A stretch of DNA of 42,990 nucleotides from Alistipes sp. (GTDB lineage: Bacteria > Bacteroidota > Bacteroidia > Bacteroidales > Rikenellaceae), in contig JAITWH010000006.1 in the NCBI GenBank assembly GCA_031285405.1, forward strand, positions 1-42,990, read 5' to 3'. The number at the start of each line of letters is the position of its first letter. The stretch's first letter is position 1. Both the position numbers and the translations under genes were made by a program. This document shows positions 15,585 to 25,037 of the stretch, in pieces. The notes under the pieces are model-generated. The model was not told where the DNA came from. It ran no database searches and saw nothing but the letters and a program-made list of their open reading frames with translations.

Positions 15585-17615
15585 ATGAAGAATTTTAGAA
15601 AATACGGATTGACACTGGTGTCGGCGGGATTGCTGGCACTTGTGAGCGGTTGCAACGACTGGCTTGAGGTTCCGCCTCTCAACAAAATACCGGCGGAGAA
15701 CCTGACTCAGGACGAGGGCGGTATCAACGGACTGTTGGCCAACCTCTACCAGCAGATGCCGATGGAGGATTTCAACTACCACCCCGACGACAACGGCTTC
15801 AACCGCCGCAGCTGGAGTGGCAACCAGACCATGCAGATGCCGGGTATGTTGACCGACGAAGCCACCCAGAGCCAGGGCATGGGTATCGGTGCGGGTAACT
15901 TCAACTACTGGGGCAATCGCATGGGCGACGACAACAACGGTTCTAACGGTCGTGAACCCAACCCCTATCGTGCGAACAGGGACATCTCGATCTTCCTGAA
16001 CACCATAGCCACGGCGCGCGACAACGGCGTCATCGACGAGGCCAAGTTCAACCGTCTGTCGAGCGAGGCGCACTTCATTCGCGCCTACATCTACTACCAG
16101 CTCGCCAAGCGTTACGGCGGTGTGTCGATCATCTCGGAGTATCAGGACGACAGCTACTTCGCCGAAGGATCCGAATCGCTGAAGGTTCCCCGCAGCACCG
16201 AGTACGACACTTGGGACTTCGTGTTGACGGAGTGCGACAAGGCGTTCGAGTATCTCCCCACGCAGGCCGAGATGGGCAGCGACGGCGACGCGAGGTATCG
16301 CGCCACCAAATGGGCGGCACTCGCACTCAAGTCGCGCGCGGCACTCTACGCAGCCTCGATCGCAAAGTACAGCAGCCGTGTCTCGTTCGCAGGCGAAGCC
16401 GCCGACAAGAAGCTCGTCGGAATGGAGGCCTCGCAGGCAGCCTACTTCTACGGCAAGTGTATCGAAGCGTCGGACAAGCTCATCAAGGAGGGCGGCTACT
16501 CGCTCTATCGTCCCGCTCCCGCCAACGCCGCCGAAGCTGCCAAGAACTTCCAGGATCTGTTTATCACCACCCCCGCCGAGGAGGTGATCCTGGGCCGCAA
16601 CTACATCAGCGGTTTGTCGACCAACTATCAGGGGCACCACTTCGACAACTTCTACTCGCCGTCGCAGGTGCCGACCGGTTTCCACAAGGGCAACCGTTTC
16701 GCCGTGACCCTCGACATGGTCGACCTCTATGAAGACTACACCGACAACGGCAGCGGAGCCAGCGCACCCATCGTGACGCGCACCGACGGCAACGAGTCGT
16801 TCCACTTCTCGACCAACACCCCCTCCGACGCCCAGATCGCGGCCATCCCCTTCGTCAAGTACGACGATCCCTACGACGCCTTCCGCAACAAAGACGCACG
16901 CCTGCTGGCAAGCGTCGTGGTTCCGGGCGCCACCTTCAAAGGGGTGACCATCGTGATGCAGGGCGGGCTGATCGACCAGAACGGCAAGCTGATGATCTAT
17001 CAGGACGCCAACGCTACGGGCAAAGACGGCGTGTCGTACAACACCTACGGCGGTTCGGCCACCTCGGGCTTCAAGTATCTGACCAGCGGCGACGAGGCCA
17101 ACTACACCTCGACCGGCTTCTCGATTCGCAAGTACCTCCAGGAGTTCAACCAGCCCTCGGGCGCCGAACGTTCGTCGACCACTCCGTGGATCGACTTCCG
17201 TCTGGCCGAGATCTATCTGAACTACGCCGAGGCTGTGGCCGAAAGCAACACCGGTGACGCAACCGCCGCCGCAGGTTACCTCAACGCGCTGCGCAAACGC
17301 GCCGGCCACACCGACAACATCGAGCTGACCGTTGCCAATGTGCTCAAGGAGCGTCGCGTGGAACTCGCCTTCGAGAACTTCCGTCTGAGCGACCAGTTCC
17401 GCCGCCGCGAGTACCACAGCCAGATGCAGGGCTTCCGTCGCCACGCACTGGTGCAGCTCATCGACCTGCGCGAGGATACTCCCAAGTATGTATTCCTGAG
17501 AATGGAGCAGTACCACGACATCGTCGCCGGCGGCCGCACCTTCCAGACCAACGACTACTACTTCAGTATTCCCGACACGGGCGTGAGTGGTCTCATCAAT
17601 AACCCGGGCAAGTAA
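15585..17615 (+). CDS. SusD/RagB-family glycan-binding lipoprotein
   Basis: A 676-residue surface lipoprotein that would form the lid over the SusC barrel and capture glycan. The signal peptide ends in lipobox LVSGC, followed by NDWLEVPPLNKIPAENLT, the classic SusD opening. TPR-like helices include SSEAHFIRAYIYYQLAKRYGGVSII, and the C-terminal half has PWIDFRLAEIYLNYAEAVAES and YLNALRKRAG with VLKERRVELAFENFR, all typical. The frame could begin with a GTG at 15582, but the ATG at 15585 is preferred. Substrate cannot be read from the sequence; the neighbouring hydrolases suggest beta-glucan. Confidence 0.95.
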   Translation: MKNFRKYGLTLVSAGLLALVSGCNDWLEVPPLNKIPAENLTQDEGGINGLLANLYQQMPMEDFNYHPDDNGFNRRSWSGNQTMQMPGMLTDEATQSQGMGIGAGNFNYWGNRMGDDNNGSNGREPNPYRANRDISIFLNTIATARDNGVIDEAKFNRLSSEAHFIRAYIYYQLAKRYGGVSIISEYQDDSYFAEGSESLKVPRSTEYDTWDFVLTECDKAFEYLPTQAEMGSDGDARYRATKWAALALKSRAALYAASIAKYSSRVSFAGEAADKKLVGMEASQAAYFYGKCIEASDKLIKEGGYSLYRPAPANAAEAAKNFQDLFITTPAEEVILGRNYISGLSTNYQGHHFDNFYSPSQVPTGFHKGNRFAVTLDMVDLYEDYTDNGSGASAPIVTRTDGNESFHFSTNTPSDAQIAAIPFVKYDDPYDAFRNKDARLLASVVVPGATFKGVTIVMQGGLIDQNGKLMIYQDANATGKDGVSYNTYGGSATSGFKYLTSGDEANYTSTGFSIRKYLQEFNQPSGAERSSTTPWIDFRLAEIYLNYAEAVAESNTGDATAAAGYLNALRKRAGHTDNIELTVANVLKERRVELAFENFRLSDQFRRREYHSQMQGFRRHALVQLIDLREDTPKYVFLRMEQYHDIVAGGRTFQTNDYYFSIPDTGVSGLINNPGK

Positions 17616-17652
17616 CCGCGCGCGGGGCGTCAATTATTTTTTTAAAAGAATT

Positions 17653-18438
17653 ATGACTATGATTAAGAAACTGTTGATACTCTTCGCCGCCGCGGGCACA
17701 TTGTCGGCGTGCGATATGTTCAAAAAAGACAACTACGAGGCTCCCAACGCCCAGCTGCACGGACGCATCCTCGACAAGGCGACAGGCGATCTCGTCGAGA
17801 CCGACATCCACGAAGGGTCGATCTACCGCTGGCAGGAGCTGGGCGACGAGTGGACCACCGGCTGGAACGAGCGCGTGATCATGCAGAGCGGCGAGTACCG
17901 CGACAACCAGATGTTCTCGGGCCGCTACAAGTTCGAGTTCCTGAACGCCAACTTCTTCCCCTTCTCCAAGGATGAGGTGGTGATCGGCAAGGGCGACAAC
18001 GAGATCGACTGGGAGGTGACCCCCTACATCCGTGTCAAGAATGTGCAGATCGCCAAGGACGACGCGGCCAAGGTCATTCGCGCCACCTTCTCGCTGGAGG
18101 CCGGTGACCCGCAGGTGCGTCTCAACAAGGTGAGGCTCTACTGCTCGACCGACATCTACGTGGGCGAACCCTTCACCACCTTCAACACTGGTGGCGAGGG
18201 TTTCCAGATCGGCTTCACCGACGATCCCGAGACCGAGGTCGACGAGACTGTGATCGACCCCGCGAAGGTCTACACGCTGACGATCGACCTGACGAACGAC
18301 TACAACAAGGACTACTTCAAGTTCTCGCGTAACTACTTCTTTAGGGTGGGCGCCAAGGCCGCCAACATCGCCGGCATGGGCACCGTTCGCAGCAACTACG
18401 CCCCCTACACCGTGATCAACTTCAGCACGGCGCAGTAA
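17653..18438 (+). CDS. DUF3823 lipoprotein of the SusCD operon
   Basis: A 261-residue lipoprotein (signal with GTLSACDMFKKDNYEAPNA at the processing site) matching the DUF3823 family, which is found next to SusC/SusD pairs. After the lipobox comes a beta-sandwich carboxypeptidase-regulatory-like region (LHGRILDKATGDLVETD), then FELLN-type strands and a second beta-rich domain ending NYAPYTVINFS. Its role is likely glycan binding or surface presentation (SGBP-like), by position only. The start is the ATG at 17653, 38 nt after the susD stop, so it belongs to the same operon. A strong terminator follows at 18511-18565. Confidence 0.82.
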   Translation: MTMIKKLLILFAAAGTLSACDMFKKDNYEAPNAQLHGRILDKATGDLVETDIHEGSIYRWQELGDEWTTGWNERVIMQSGEYRDNQMFSGRYKFEFLNANFFPFSKDEVVIGKGDNEIDWEVTPYIRVKNVQIAKDDAAKVIRATFSLEAGDPQVRLNKVRLYCSTDIYVGEPFTTFNTGGEGFQIGFTDDPETEVDETVIDPAKVYTLTIDLTNDYNKDYFKFSRNYFFRVGAKAANIAGMGTVRSNYAPYTVINFSTAQ

Positions 18439-18510
18439 GGCGACTCTTTAAGAGGTTGTTTGGCGGGTTCTCGCCGAACAGCTTCAAGGGGTTTTCTAAC
18501 GACTTCCGAC

Positions 18511-18565
18511 AACGGGAGGGGTGAAAACATATCGACAACGTATGTTCAGCCTCTCCCGTTTTTTT
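18511..18565 (+). terminator. Terminator of the sigma/SusCD operon
   Basis: AACGGGAGGGG pairs with CCTCTCCCGTT (one G-T), extended inwards by TGAA/ACATA against TATGTTCA with a bulge, then a run of seven T. It separates the susCD-DUF3823 unit from the enzyme genes. Confidence 0.8.
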
Positions 18566-18580
18566 ACACTTTTTTGAACG

Positions 18581-18612
18581 TTTCGCGATCCACGCGTTTT
18601 TTCGTACATTTA
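18581..18612 (+). promoter_or_regulatory. Possible promoter of the enzyme operon
   Basis: TTTC-N20-TACATTTA resembles TTTG-N20-TAnnTTTG with one mismatch in each box. It lies after the terminator and 47 nt before the ATG. Confidence 0.4.
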
Positions 18613-18659
18613 CGCTCTCGTAACGTACCGTAACTTCTTAAAATAAACTCACTACTAAA

Positions 18660-21600
18660 ATGAAGAACTTCAAATTTCTGTTAGTCGCCATCGGCCTCCT
18701 GATCTGCGCCTCGTCGTTGCGGGCCGTCGATCTGCGGTCGATGTACACCCAGCGTCCGGACGACCCCGAGGCGCTCTACTTCACCCCCGAGAACTTCGAG
18801 GGCGTCAAGGCCGACGGACGCACCGACGTCACCGCTCAGCTGCAGGCCGCCATCAACCGCGTGAAGACCGAACGCAACTTCGGCATCCTGTTCATCCCCG
18901 AGGGCAAATACCTCATCTCGAACACGGTGTACATTCCTGGTGCGGTTCGACTGATTGGTTACGGCGCGAAGCGTCCCGAATTTATCCTCGCCCCCAACTC
19001 GCCGGGCTACGACCAGGAGGTCGCCTCGGACAAGGGCAAGGCGAAGTATATGTTCTGGTTCACCAGCGGCCTGGTGGTCGAGGGTCAGCCCTTCCGCGAC
19101 GCCTCGCCGAGCACATTTTACAGCGCCATGTCGAACATCGACCTGAGCATCGGCAAGGGCAACCCCCACGCCGTGGCACTGCGCACCCACTACGCCCAGC
19201 ACAGTTTCATCAGCCACGTGGCGGTGAGGGCCGGCGAGGGCAAGGCGGGCCTGTTCGACATAGGCAACGAGATGGAGAACGTCGCCTTCTATGGCGGCGA
19301 CTACGGCATCTACACCACCAAGGCCTCTCCGGGTTGGCCGGTTGTGATGATCGACTCCTACTTCGAGGGTCAGCGCGTCGCGGCTCTCAAGTGTCAGGAG
19401 TCGGGCCTCGCGATGGTCAACATTCAGGCCAAGAACGTGCCGGTGGTATTCGACATCGAACCCAACTACGCCGACCGCCTCTACGTCGAGAACTCACGCT
19501 TCGAAGGAGTGCGCGACGCCATCGTGGTGATCAGCAACGAGAACAACAGCAACAACCAGATCACCTTCCGCGACGTGGTCTGCTCGAACGCCCCCGTGGT
19601 GGCCAAGTATCGCCGCAGCGGCACTCAGACAGACGCCGGTCAGAAGACATACCGCATCCGTGAGTTCGCCCACGGTCTGCAGATGACGAGCCTCACCGCC
19701 AATCCCGAATACCGCACCACTTTGGATGTCGAGCCGTTGGCGAAACTTCCCGCCGTGCTGGTGCGCGACATTCCCGCGATGGCCCCAATGAGCGAGTGGG
19801 TCAACCTGCGCGACCTGGGCGCAAAGGGCGACGACACCACCGACGACACCGCGGCGATTCAGGCTGCGCTCGACGCCCACGACGTGATCTACGTTCCGCA
19901 GGGATGGTATCGCATTTCGAAGAGTCTGAAGATGCGCCCGGGCACCCAGCTCATCGGGCTGCATCCTTTCGCCACCCAGTTCCGTCTGGCCGAGAGCTCG
20001 ACTGAGTTCAGCGGCTTCGGCGCACCGGTCGCGATGGTCGAATCTTCGGAGGGCGGCGACGACGTGCTCAACGGCATCGGCATCAACACCGGCGCCTACA
20101 ACTACCGCGCGGTGGGCGTCAAGTGGATGGCCGGCGCCGGATCGTACATGAACGACATCAAGTATGTGGGGGGCCACGGCGGCATGTCGAAACCCAACCC
20201 CAACGCCGCACCCGCCGGCCCGCGCCCCGCACCGCGCATCTCGTCGCCCACCTCGCCCGTTACCAATCCGGGAATGGATCAGGCTTGGGACAACCAGTAC
20301 TGGAGCATGTGGGTGACCAACGGCGGCGGCGGAACGTTCAAAGATGTGTGGACGGCGAGCACCTACGCCAGCCACGGCCTCTATGTGAGCGACACCCAGA
20401 CCCCGGGTCGCATCTACGCCATGTCGCTGGAGCACCACGTGAGGGCCGAGGCCCGTTTCCGCAACGTGGCCAACTGGAAGATACTCTGTTTCCAGACCGA
20501 AGAGGAGAGCCGCGAGAGCACCTACTGCCAGCCGATCGAGATCGAGAACTCGCGCAACCTCATGTTCGCCAACACCTACATGTTCCGCGTGATTCGCGTC
20601 AATCAGCCCTACCCCTACTCGATCCGCGTGTGGGAGAATTGCGAGAATGTCGAGTTCGTCAACCTGCACAACTACTCGCAGATCAAGTGGACGAACGACA
20701 ACCCGCTCTACGACGTCAACAGCGACGTCGAGGTGCGCCCGTGGGAGCTTCAGCAGTTGGTAGTCCGCGGTGACGAACAGCGCGCCACCCCCATCTCCAA
20801 CGAGATCGGCAAGGTGCAGCAGTTGGCCGAGGGCTTCGAGTTCGCCGAGGGTATCGCCCGCGACAGCCGCGGCAACGTCTACTTCAGCGAGCAGCGCATG
20901 AGGCGCATCTATCGCTGGAACGCCGAGACCAACACCATCACCATGATCTCCGACATGCCGTGGGAGCCCATGTCGTTGGGCGTCGACACCGAGGACAACC
21001 TGTTGGTTGTGTTCCGTTACCGCGCGCAGCCCGGCTACATGATCGACGGCAAGCCCGAACGCCCCATGAGCTACCCCGACACTCGCGGCACCTCGTTCGC
21101 CGGCTACGGCAACGACGCCTTCGAGACAAGGGCCTACTCCATCGACCCGAACAACCCCGAGACCTCGATCAAGGCGCTGCCCAAGGTGGCGATGGGTTCG
21201 GTGGCGCGCGTGGCCAAGGCGCTCTATCCGTCGAACCGCTGGAGGGACTTCCACGACTTCAACACCGTTGTGATGTTCCGCCCCGAGGAGTGCTTCGTGG
21301 CTCCCGACGGAGTGACCATCATCCCCAACCAGTTCGACCTCGCACGCGGATCGTCGATGCTGGAGGCTGTCCCGGGACGTCCGTTCTACGCCTCCGACGA
21401 GTATGACAAGCGCATGGTGAGGATGGACGTGGCCGCCGACGGCGGACTCTCCAATCTCGAATACTTCGTCGAGTGGGGCGAGTTCGGTTCGACAGTAGAC
21501 GCCGAGGGCAACCTCTACGTCGCCGACGGACAGATCCACGTCTTCGCTCCCGACGGAACGCAGCGCAGCACGATCCGCACTCCGGAACGCCCCTCGGCTC

Positions 21601-21677
21601 TGGTCTTCGGCGGCCGCGATGGCAACACCCTCTTCTTCACCGCCCGCGGCGGATTTTACAGCGTCAGAATTAAATAG
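18660..21677 (+). CDS. Double beta-helix (GH55-like) protein fused to SMP-30-like propeller
   Basis: A 1005-residue secreted protein (signal peptide about 1-22, no lipobox). It has two tandem pectate-lyase-3-type beta-helices, about residues 45-330 (VKADGRTDVTAQLQAAIN) and 378-700 (LRDLGAKGDDTTDDTAAIQAALD). The second contains HGLYVSDTQ, EHHVRAEARFRNV and FQTEEE...CQP, which resembles the GH55 beta-1,3-glucanase arrangement. From about 714 (QQLAEGFEFAEGIARDSRGNVYFSE) to the end is an SMP-30/gluconolactonase-like six-bladed propeller. The fusion suggests polysaccharide cleavage coupled to lactone hydrolysis or binding, but neither activity can be proved here. It starts a two-gene unit; the next gene begins 14 nt after its stop. 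Confidence 0.75.
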   Translation: MKNFKFLLVAIGLLICASSLRAVDLRSMYTQRPDDPEALYFTPENFEGVKADGRTDVTAQLQAAINRVKTERNFGILFIPEGKYLISNTVYIPGAVRLIGYGAKRPEFILAPNSPGYDQEVASDKGKAKYMFWFTSGLVVEGQPFRDASPSTFYSAMSNIDLSIGKGNPHAVALRTHYAQHSFISHVAVRAGEGKAGLFDIGNEMENVAFYGGDYGIYTTKASPGWPVVMIDSYFEGQRVAALKCQESGLAMVNIQAKNVPVVFDIEPNYADRLYVENSRFEGVRDAIVVISNENNSNNQITFRDVVCSNAPVVAKYRRSGTQTDAGQKTYRIREFAHGLQMTSLTANPEYRTTLDVEPLAKLPAVLVRDIPAMAPMSEWVNLRDLGAKGDDTTDDTAAIQAALDAHDVIYVPQGWYRISKSLKMRPGTQLIGLHPFATQFRLAESSTEFSGFGAPVAMVESSEGGDDVLNGIGINTGAYNYRAVGVKWMAGAGSYMNDIKYVGGHGGMSKPNPNAAPAGPRPAPRISSPTSPVTNPGMDQAWDNQYWSMWVTNGGGGTFKDVWTASTYASHGLYVSDTQTPGRIYAMSLEHHVRAEARFRNVANWKILCFQTEEESRESTYCQPIEIENSRNLMFANTYMFRVIRVNQPYPYSIRVWENCENVEFVNLHNYSQIKWTNDNPLYDVNSDVEVRPWELQQLVVRGDEQRATPISNEIGKVQQLAEGFEFAEGIARDSRGNVYFSEQRMRRIYRWNAETNTITMISDMPWEPMSLGVDTEDNLLVVFRYRAQPGYMIDGKPERPMSYPDTRGTSFAGYGNDAFETRAYSIDPNNPETSIKALPKVAMGSVARVAKALYPSNRWRDFHDFNTVVMFRPEECFVAPDGVTIIPNQFDLARGSSMLEAVPGRPFYASDEYDKRMVRMDVAADGGLSNLEYFVEWGEFGSTVDAEGNLYVADGQIHVFAPDGTQRSTIRTPERPSALVFGGRDGNTLFFTARGGFYSVRIK

Positions 21678-21691
21678 ATAAACAATAGACA

Positions 21692-23638
21692 ATGAAGAGA
21701 TACATTTTTTCAGCTCTGGCGGCGGTCGCGTTGACCGCCGCCGCGGGGCTCGCCGGATGCGCGTCCCAGAAGGAGTTCCGAGTCGATTTCGACAGCAGCC
21801 ACGAGGTTTCGGGCAAGAAGTTCGCCCTGCGCGACATCAACCCCGACCTCCCCACCGACTGGGACGGCTACGAGTATGTGGTGTTGGAGTATCGCATCTC
21901 CACCGCTCAGAGGTTCCACGTCGGGTTCGACACCGACGCCGGCTACAACGAGTTGCGTGTGATGAGCTACGTTCCCAACGGTTGGAACAGGCTCGCCATT
22001 CCGCTGAAGTTCTATCGCCGTCTGCCCGACGCGCGGGTCGACCTCGCGGCCACCTTCAACCAACCGCGCTACACCGGTTGGATCAATCTGGGCGGCAAGC
22101 GCGGCGAACTGAAGGGCGTCGACTCGATCGGCATCCGCATGAGGGTACCCATCGGCAACCCCACCTTCGAGCTGCGCAACGTGACATTGTCGGTCGAGGA
22201 TCCGGGCGATCAGTATCTGGGCGACGTTCCGGTGATCGACCAGTTCGGCCAGCACAATCTGGTGGAGTACCCCGAAAAGGTCTCGACCCTCGAACAGCTT
22301 GAGGCCGAGTGGCGCGCCGAGGAGGCCGACCTCGCCAACATTCCCGACTACGGCTACTCGCCCTACGGCGGCTATCTGGCCCATCGGGTGAAGGGCACCG
22401 GATTCTACCGCACCGAAAAGATCGACGGCCGTTGGTGGTTCGTCGATCCGGAGGGCTATCTGTTTCTGTCGCACGGCGTCGACTGCGTCGATCCCGGCCG
22501 CGGCGGCAACATCAAGGAGATCGACGCGAGGGCCGCAATGTTCGACGTGCTGCCTCCCGCCGAGTTTCATAGCGAGGGTCGCAACGGCACCCGCTCGGCG
22601 TCGTTCAGGGCGTGGAACCTGCAACGTCGTTTCGGCGACGACTACCGCGCCAAGGCTGCCGAGCTGACAGTCAAGCGCATGGATCGTTGGGGCATCAACA
22701 CGATCGCCAACTGGTCGAGCGCCGACGTCTACAACCTCAAGCGCAAGGCGCACACCCTCGGTCTGAGGAACGTGGGCATCGACGGATCGCTGATGGGTCT
22801 GGCCGACGTCTACGCTCCCGACTTCGCCTCGAAGATGGACGAGAGCATGGCCGAATACCTGCCCGCACAGAAGGACAATCCCTGGATTCTGGGCTACTTC
22901 GTGGGCAACGAACCCTCGTGGCTTGGTCAGGAGGCGCGCCTGTGCGACATCATCCTCGAAGGCGCCGACCGCCCCATCAAGGCCGAGCTTCAGAAGTTCC
23001 TGAAGGCCGGCGACACGCCCGAACGCCGCAAGGACTTCATCTACAAGACCTTCGACACGTTCCTGCAGACGGTGCGCTCGACCATGAAGAAGCACGACCC
23101 CAACCACCTGAACCTCGGCATCCGCTTCGGCAACCTCAACGAGTTGGACGAGCAGTTGATGGAGATCTGCCGCAACGCGTTCGACATCCTCAGCTTCAAC
23201 TGCTACGCGCTGGAGCCCGATCAGCAGATGATGGATCGCGCCCTCAGGCTGACCGACCGTCCGATGATCATCGGCGAGTACCACTTCGGCACGATCGACC
23301 GCGGCATGGCCCAATCGCTGTGGCAGGTCGAGAACGAGCAGCAGCGTGGCGTCGCCTATCGCTACTACACTGAGCAGGGCTTCGCACACCCGGGATTGAT
23401 CGGCACCGGCTACTTCCAGTGGATCGACCAGGACATCATGGGCCGTAGCAACGACGGTGAGAACTACAACTGCGGACTGTTCGACGTGACCGACCGCCCC
23501 TACAAGCATCAGGTCGAGGCGATGGCCGCCACCGCGCTGCGACTCTACGAGGTGCACGCCGGAACGGCCGAGCCCTTCTCCGAGCAGCCCCTGAAGGCGC
23601 GCGGACACGGGTCGATTCCCGATCTGTGGAACGAATAG
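21692..23638 (+). CDS. Clan GH-A glycoside hydrolase lipoprotein (agarase-like)
   Basis: A 648-residue lipoprotein (lipobox GLAGC near residue 24). The N-terminal part (about 30-180) is a beta-sandwich that looks like a carbohydrate-binding module. From about 215 there is a TIM barrel resembling the agarase-like GH-A families (GH50/GH86-like): RTEKIDGRWWFVDPEGYLFLSHGVDCV, then ILGYFVGNEPSW with the likely acid/base E407, and MIIGEYHFG with the likely nucleophile E529. An actual agarose substrate is not implied. The neighbours suggest a beta-glucan role. It is translated just after the double beta-helix gene and ends at a bidirectional terminator shared with the convergent GH5 gene. Confidence 0.7.
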   Translation: MKRYIFSALAAVALTAAAGLAGCASQKEFRVDFDSSHEVSGKKFALRDINPDLPTDWDGYEYVVLEYRISTAQRFHVGFDTDAGYNELRVMSYVPNGWNRLAIPLKFYRRLPDARVDLAATFNQPRYTGWINLGGKRGELKGVDSIGIRMRVPIGNPTFELRNVTLSVEDPGDQYLGDVPVIDQFGQHNLVEYPEKVSTLEQLEAEWRAEEADLANIPDYGYSPYGGYLAHRVKGTGFYRTEKIDGRWWFVDPEGYLFLSHGVDCVDPGRGGNIKEIDARAAMFDVLPPAEFHSEGRNGTRSASFRAWNLQRRFGDDYRAKAAELTVKRMDRWGINTIANWSSADVYNLKRKAHTLGLRNVGIDGSLMGLADVYAPDFASKMDESMAEYLPAQKDNPWILGYFVGNEPSWLGQEARLCDIILEGADRPIKAELQKFLKAGDTPERRKDFIYKTFDTFLQTVRSTMKKHDPNHLNLGIRFGNLNELDEQLMEICRNAFDILSFNCYALEPDQQMMDRALRLTDRPMIIGEYHFGTIDRGMAQSLWQVENEQQRGVAYRYYTEQGFAHPGLIGTGYFQWIDQDIMGRSNDGENYNCGLFDVTDRPYKHQVEAMAATALRLYEVHAGTAEPFSEQPLKARGHGSIPDLWNE

Positions 23639-23666
23639 AGCGAACAGAGCCCTAACGGGCGACTAC

Positions 23667-23712
23667 AAAAAAGAGAGCTCCCGAACGCAGATGTTCGGGA
23701 GCTCTTTTTTTA
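23667..23712. terminator. Bidirectional terminator between convergent hydrolase genes
   Basis: A perfect 13-bp stem (arms 23674-23686 and 23693-23705, starting AGAGCTCCCG) with a 6-nt loop. It is preceded by six A and followed by T7, so it works in both directions. Confidence 0.9.
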
Positions 23713-23726
23713 CGTGTTGGGCGACC

Positions 23727-25019
23727 TCAGCGCAAATCCGAGGCCACAGGGGCGGCGGCACCCGGATCGAGCCCCAAAGCCGAGATATATCCGCGCTCGA
23801 TAGAGTTGTTGAAGAACTTGCACGCCTCCAGCATCGCCGTCATGATTGCGCGGGCTTCGGCCTGATCGGGACGTGCGGCGCGAATCTCGGCGTAGGTGGC
23901 GCGGGGAGCCTCCGAGAACTCCACGATCTTCTCCCACCCCGCCGGCGGAGTGATGCTGGCGAAGCACGAGCCGTTCATCTTTTTGTAGGGCCAGAATGTC
24001 CAACCGATGTTGTTCTCCTCCATCGTCCGGCAGAAGGCGGCCATCCACTCGTCGGTGTTGTGGCCGATCTCGCCCATGTACATGGGTCGGTTCACACGGT
24101 CGCGAAACTCGATATAGCTGCGAATGGCGTCGGCCGTGGGTTCGCCGCCGTAGCGGTGGCAGGTGTACATGATCTTGTCGTCGAACGGCTGACCGAGGGG
24201 CTTGAAGTTGCTGTTCCACTGCGCGCCGCCCAGCATGATGATGTGCCCTGTGTCGACTGTGCGAATCGCGGCGGTGACCATCTTGTACATCCCTTCGAGT
24301 TTGGCGTTAATCTCCTCGACATTCTCGAAGTAGGGGGCGATCGGCTCGTTCATCACGTCGTAGCCGAGGATCACCGGCTCGTCCTTGTAGCGTTCGGCGA
24401 TGCGTGTCCAGATGTCGCAGAAGAGTTGCTGGCTCGCCTCGCTCTCGAACAACCACGGATAGCCGTAGCTGTCGTCGATGTTGTCGCCGGTCTGCCCCCC
24501 TGGGGCGTCGTGCATGTCGAGGATGATGTAGATCCCCTCCTCGCGGCACCACTCGACGAGGGTGTCGATCCTCTCGAAACCATCCTGCACAGCCGACAGT
24601 CCCATGTAGTCCTCGTCGGTGAAGAGCTTGTAGTGGAAAGGCAGGCGGATGGTGTTGCTGCCGGTGCTCGCAATGAATCGGATGTCGTCGCGGGTGATGT
24701 AGTTATCCTTGAACGCCCTCCAGAACTCGGCGGTGAAGTCGGGCCCCACCAACTGCGAGAACATCTCGTTGATCATCCGTCCCGAGTTTGTCTTCCGGAA
24801 GTTGAACATGTACCCCTCGGGGTTAAGCCAGTTGCCGAGGTTGGTTCCCTTTATAAAGAACTTCGAACCGTCGGGAGCCACGAGGTCGGGGCCGTTGATG
24901 GTTATAAACTGATCGGCGGAGGCGGAGGCTGTCGCACCGCCTGTGCCGCCCGACTTGCACCCGACGAAGGCGAGCGACGAGGCCAACAGCAGGGTGGCGA
25001 AATTTCTGATAGTCATCAT
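23727..25019 (-). CDS. GH5-family glycoside hydrolase lipoprotein
   Basis: A 430-residue lipoprotein cellulase-superfamily enzyme. The signal peptide ends in a lipobox (AFVGC) followed by a Gly/Ala/Ser linker. The catalytic TIM barrel begins KFFIKGTNLGNWLNPEGYMF and shows NTIRLPFHY, IIDLH-like IILDMHDAPGGQ, DVMNEP with the acid/base E225, MYTCHRYG and MGEIGHN with the nucleophile E317. The NLGNWLNPEG opening is typical of exo-beta-1,3-glucanase/glucosylceramidase-type GH5 branches; the subfamily cannot be fixed by eye. Two ATGs are adjacent (25019 and 25016). It follows the GH30 gene by 18 nt and is in the same unit. Confidence 0.88.
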   Translation of the reverse strand: MMTIRNFATLLLASSLAFVGCKSGGTGGATASASADQFITINGPDLVAPDGSKFFIKGTNLGNWLNPEGYMFNFRKTNSGRMINEMFSQLVGPDFTAEFWRAFKDNYITRDDIRFIASTGSNTIRLPFHYKLFTDEDYMGLSAVQDGFERIDTLVEWCREEGIYIILDMHDAPGGQTGDNIDDSYGYPWLFESEASQQLFCDIWTRIAERYKDEPVILGYDVMNEPIAPYFENVEEINAKLEGMYKMVTAAIRTVDTGHIIMLGGAQWNSNFKPLGQPFDDKIMYTCHRYGGEPTADAIRSYIEFRDRVNRPMYMGEIGHNTDEWMAAFCRTMEENNIGWTFWPYKKMNGSCFASITPPAGWEKIVEFSEAPRATYAEIRAARPDQAEARAIMTAMLEACKFFNNSIERGYISALGLDPGAAAPVASDLR

Positions 25020-25037
25020 TTTTTTGAGTTTAAAAAT

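Noticed and set aside
18438-18510. Small RNA or riboswitch between DUF3823 and its terminator
   Set aside because: A short GGCG/CGCC hairpin is present, but no conserved motif or promoter was seen.
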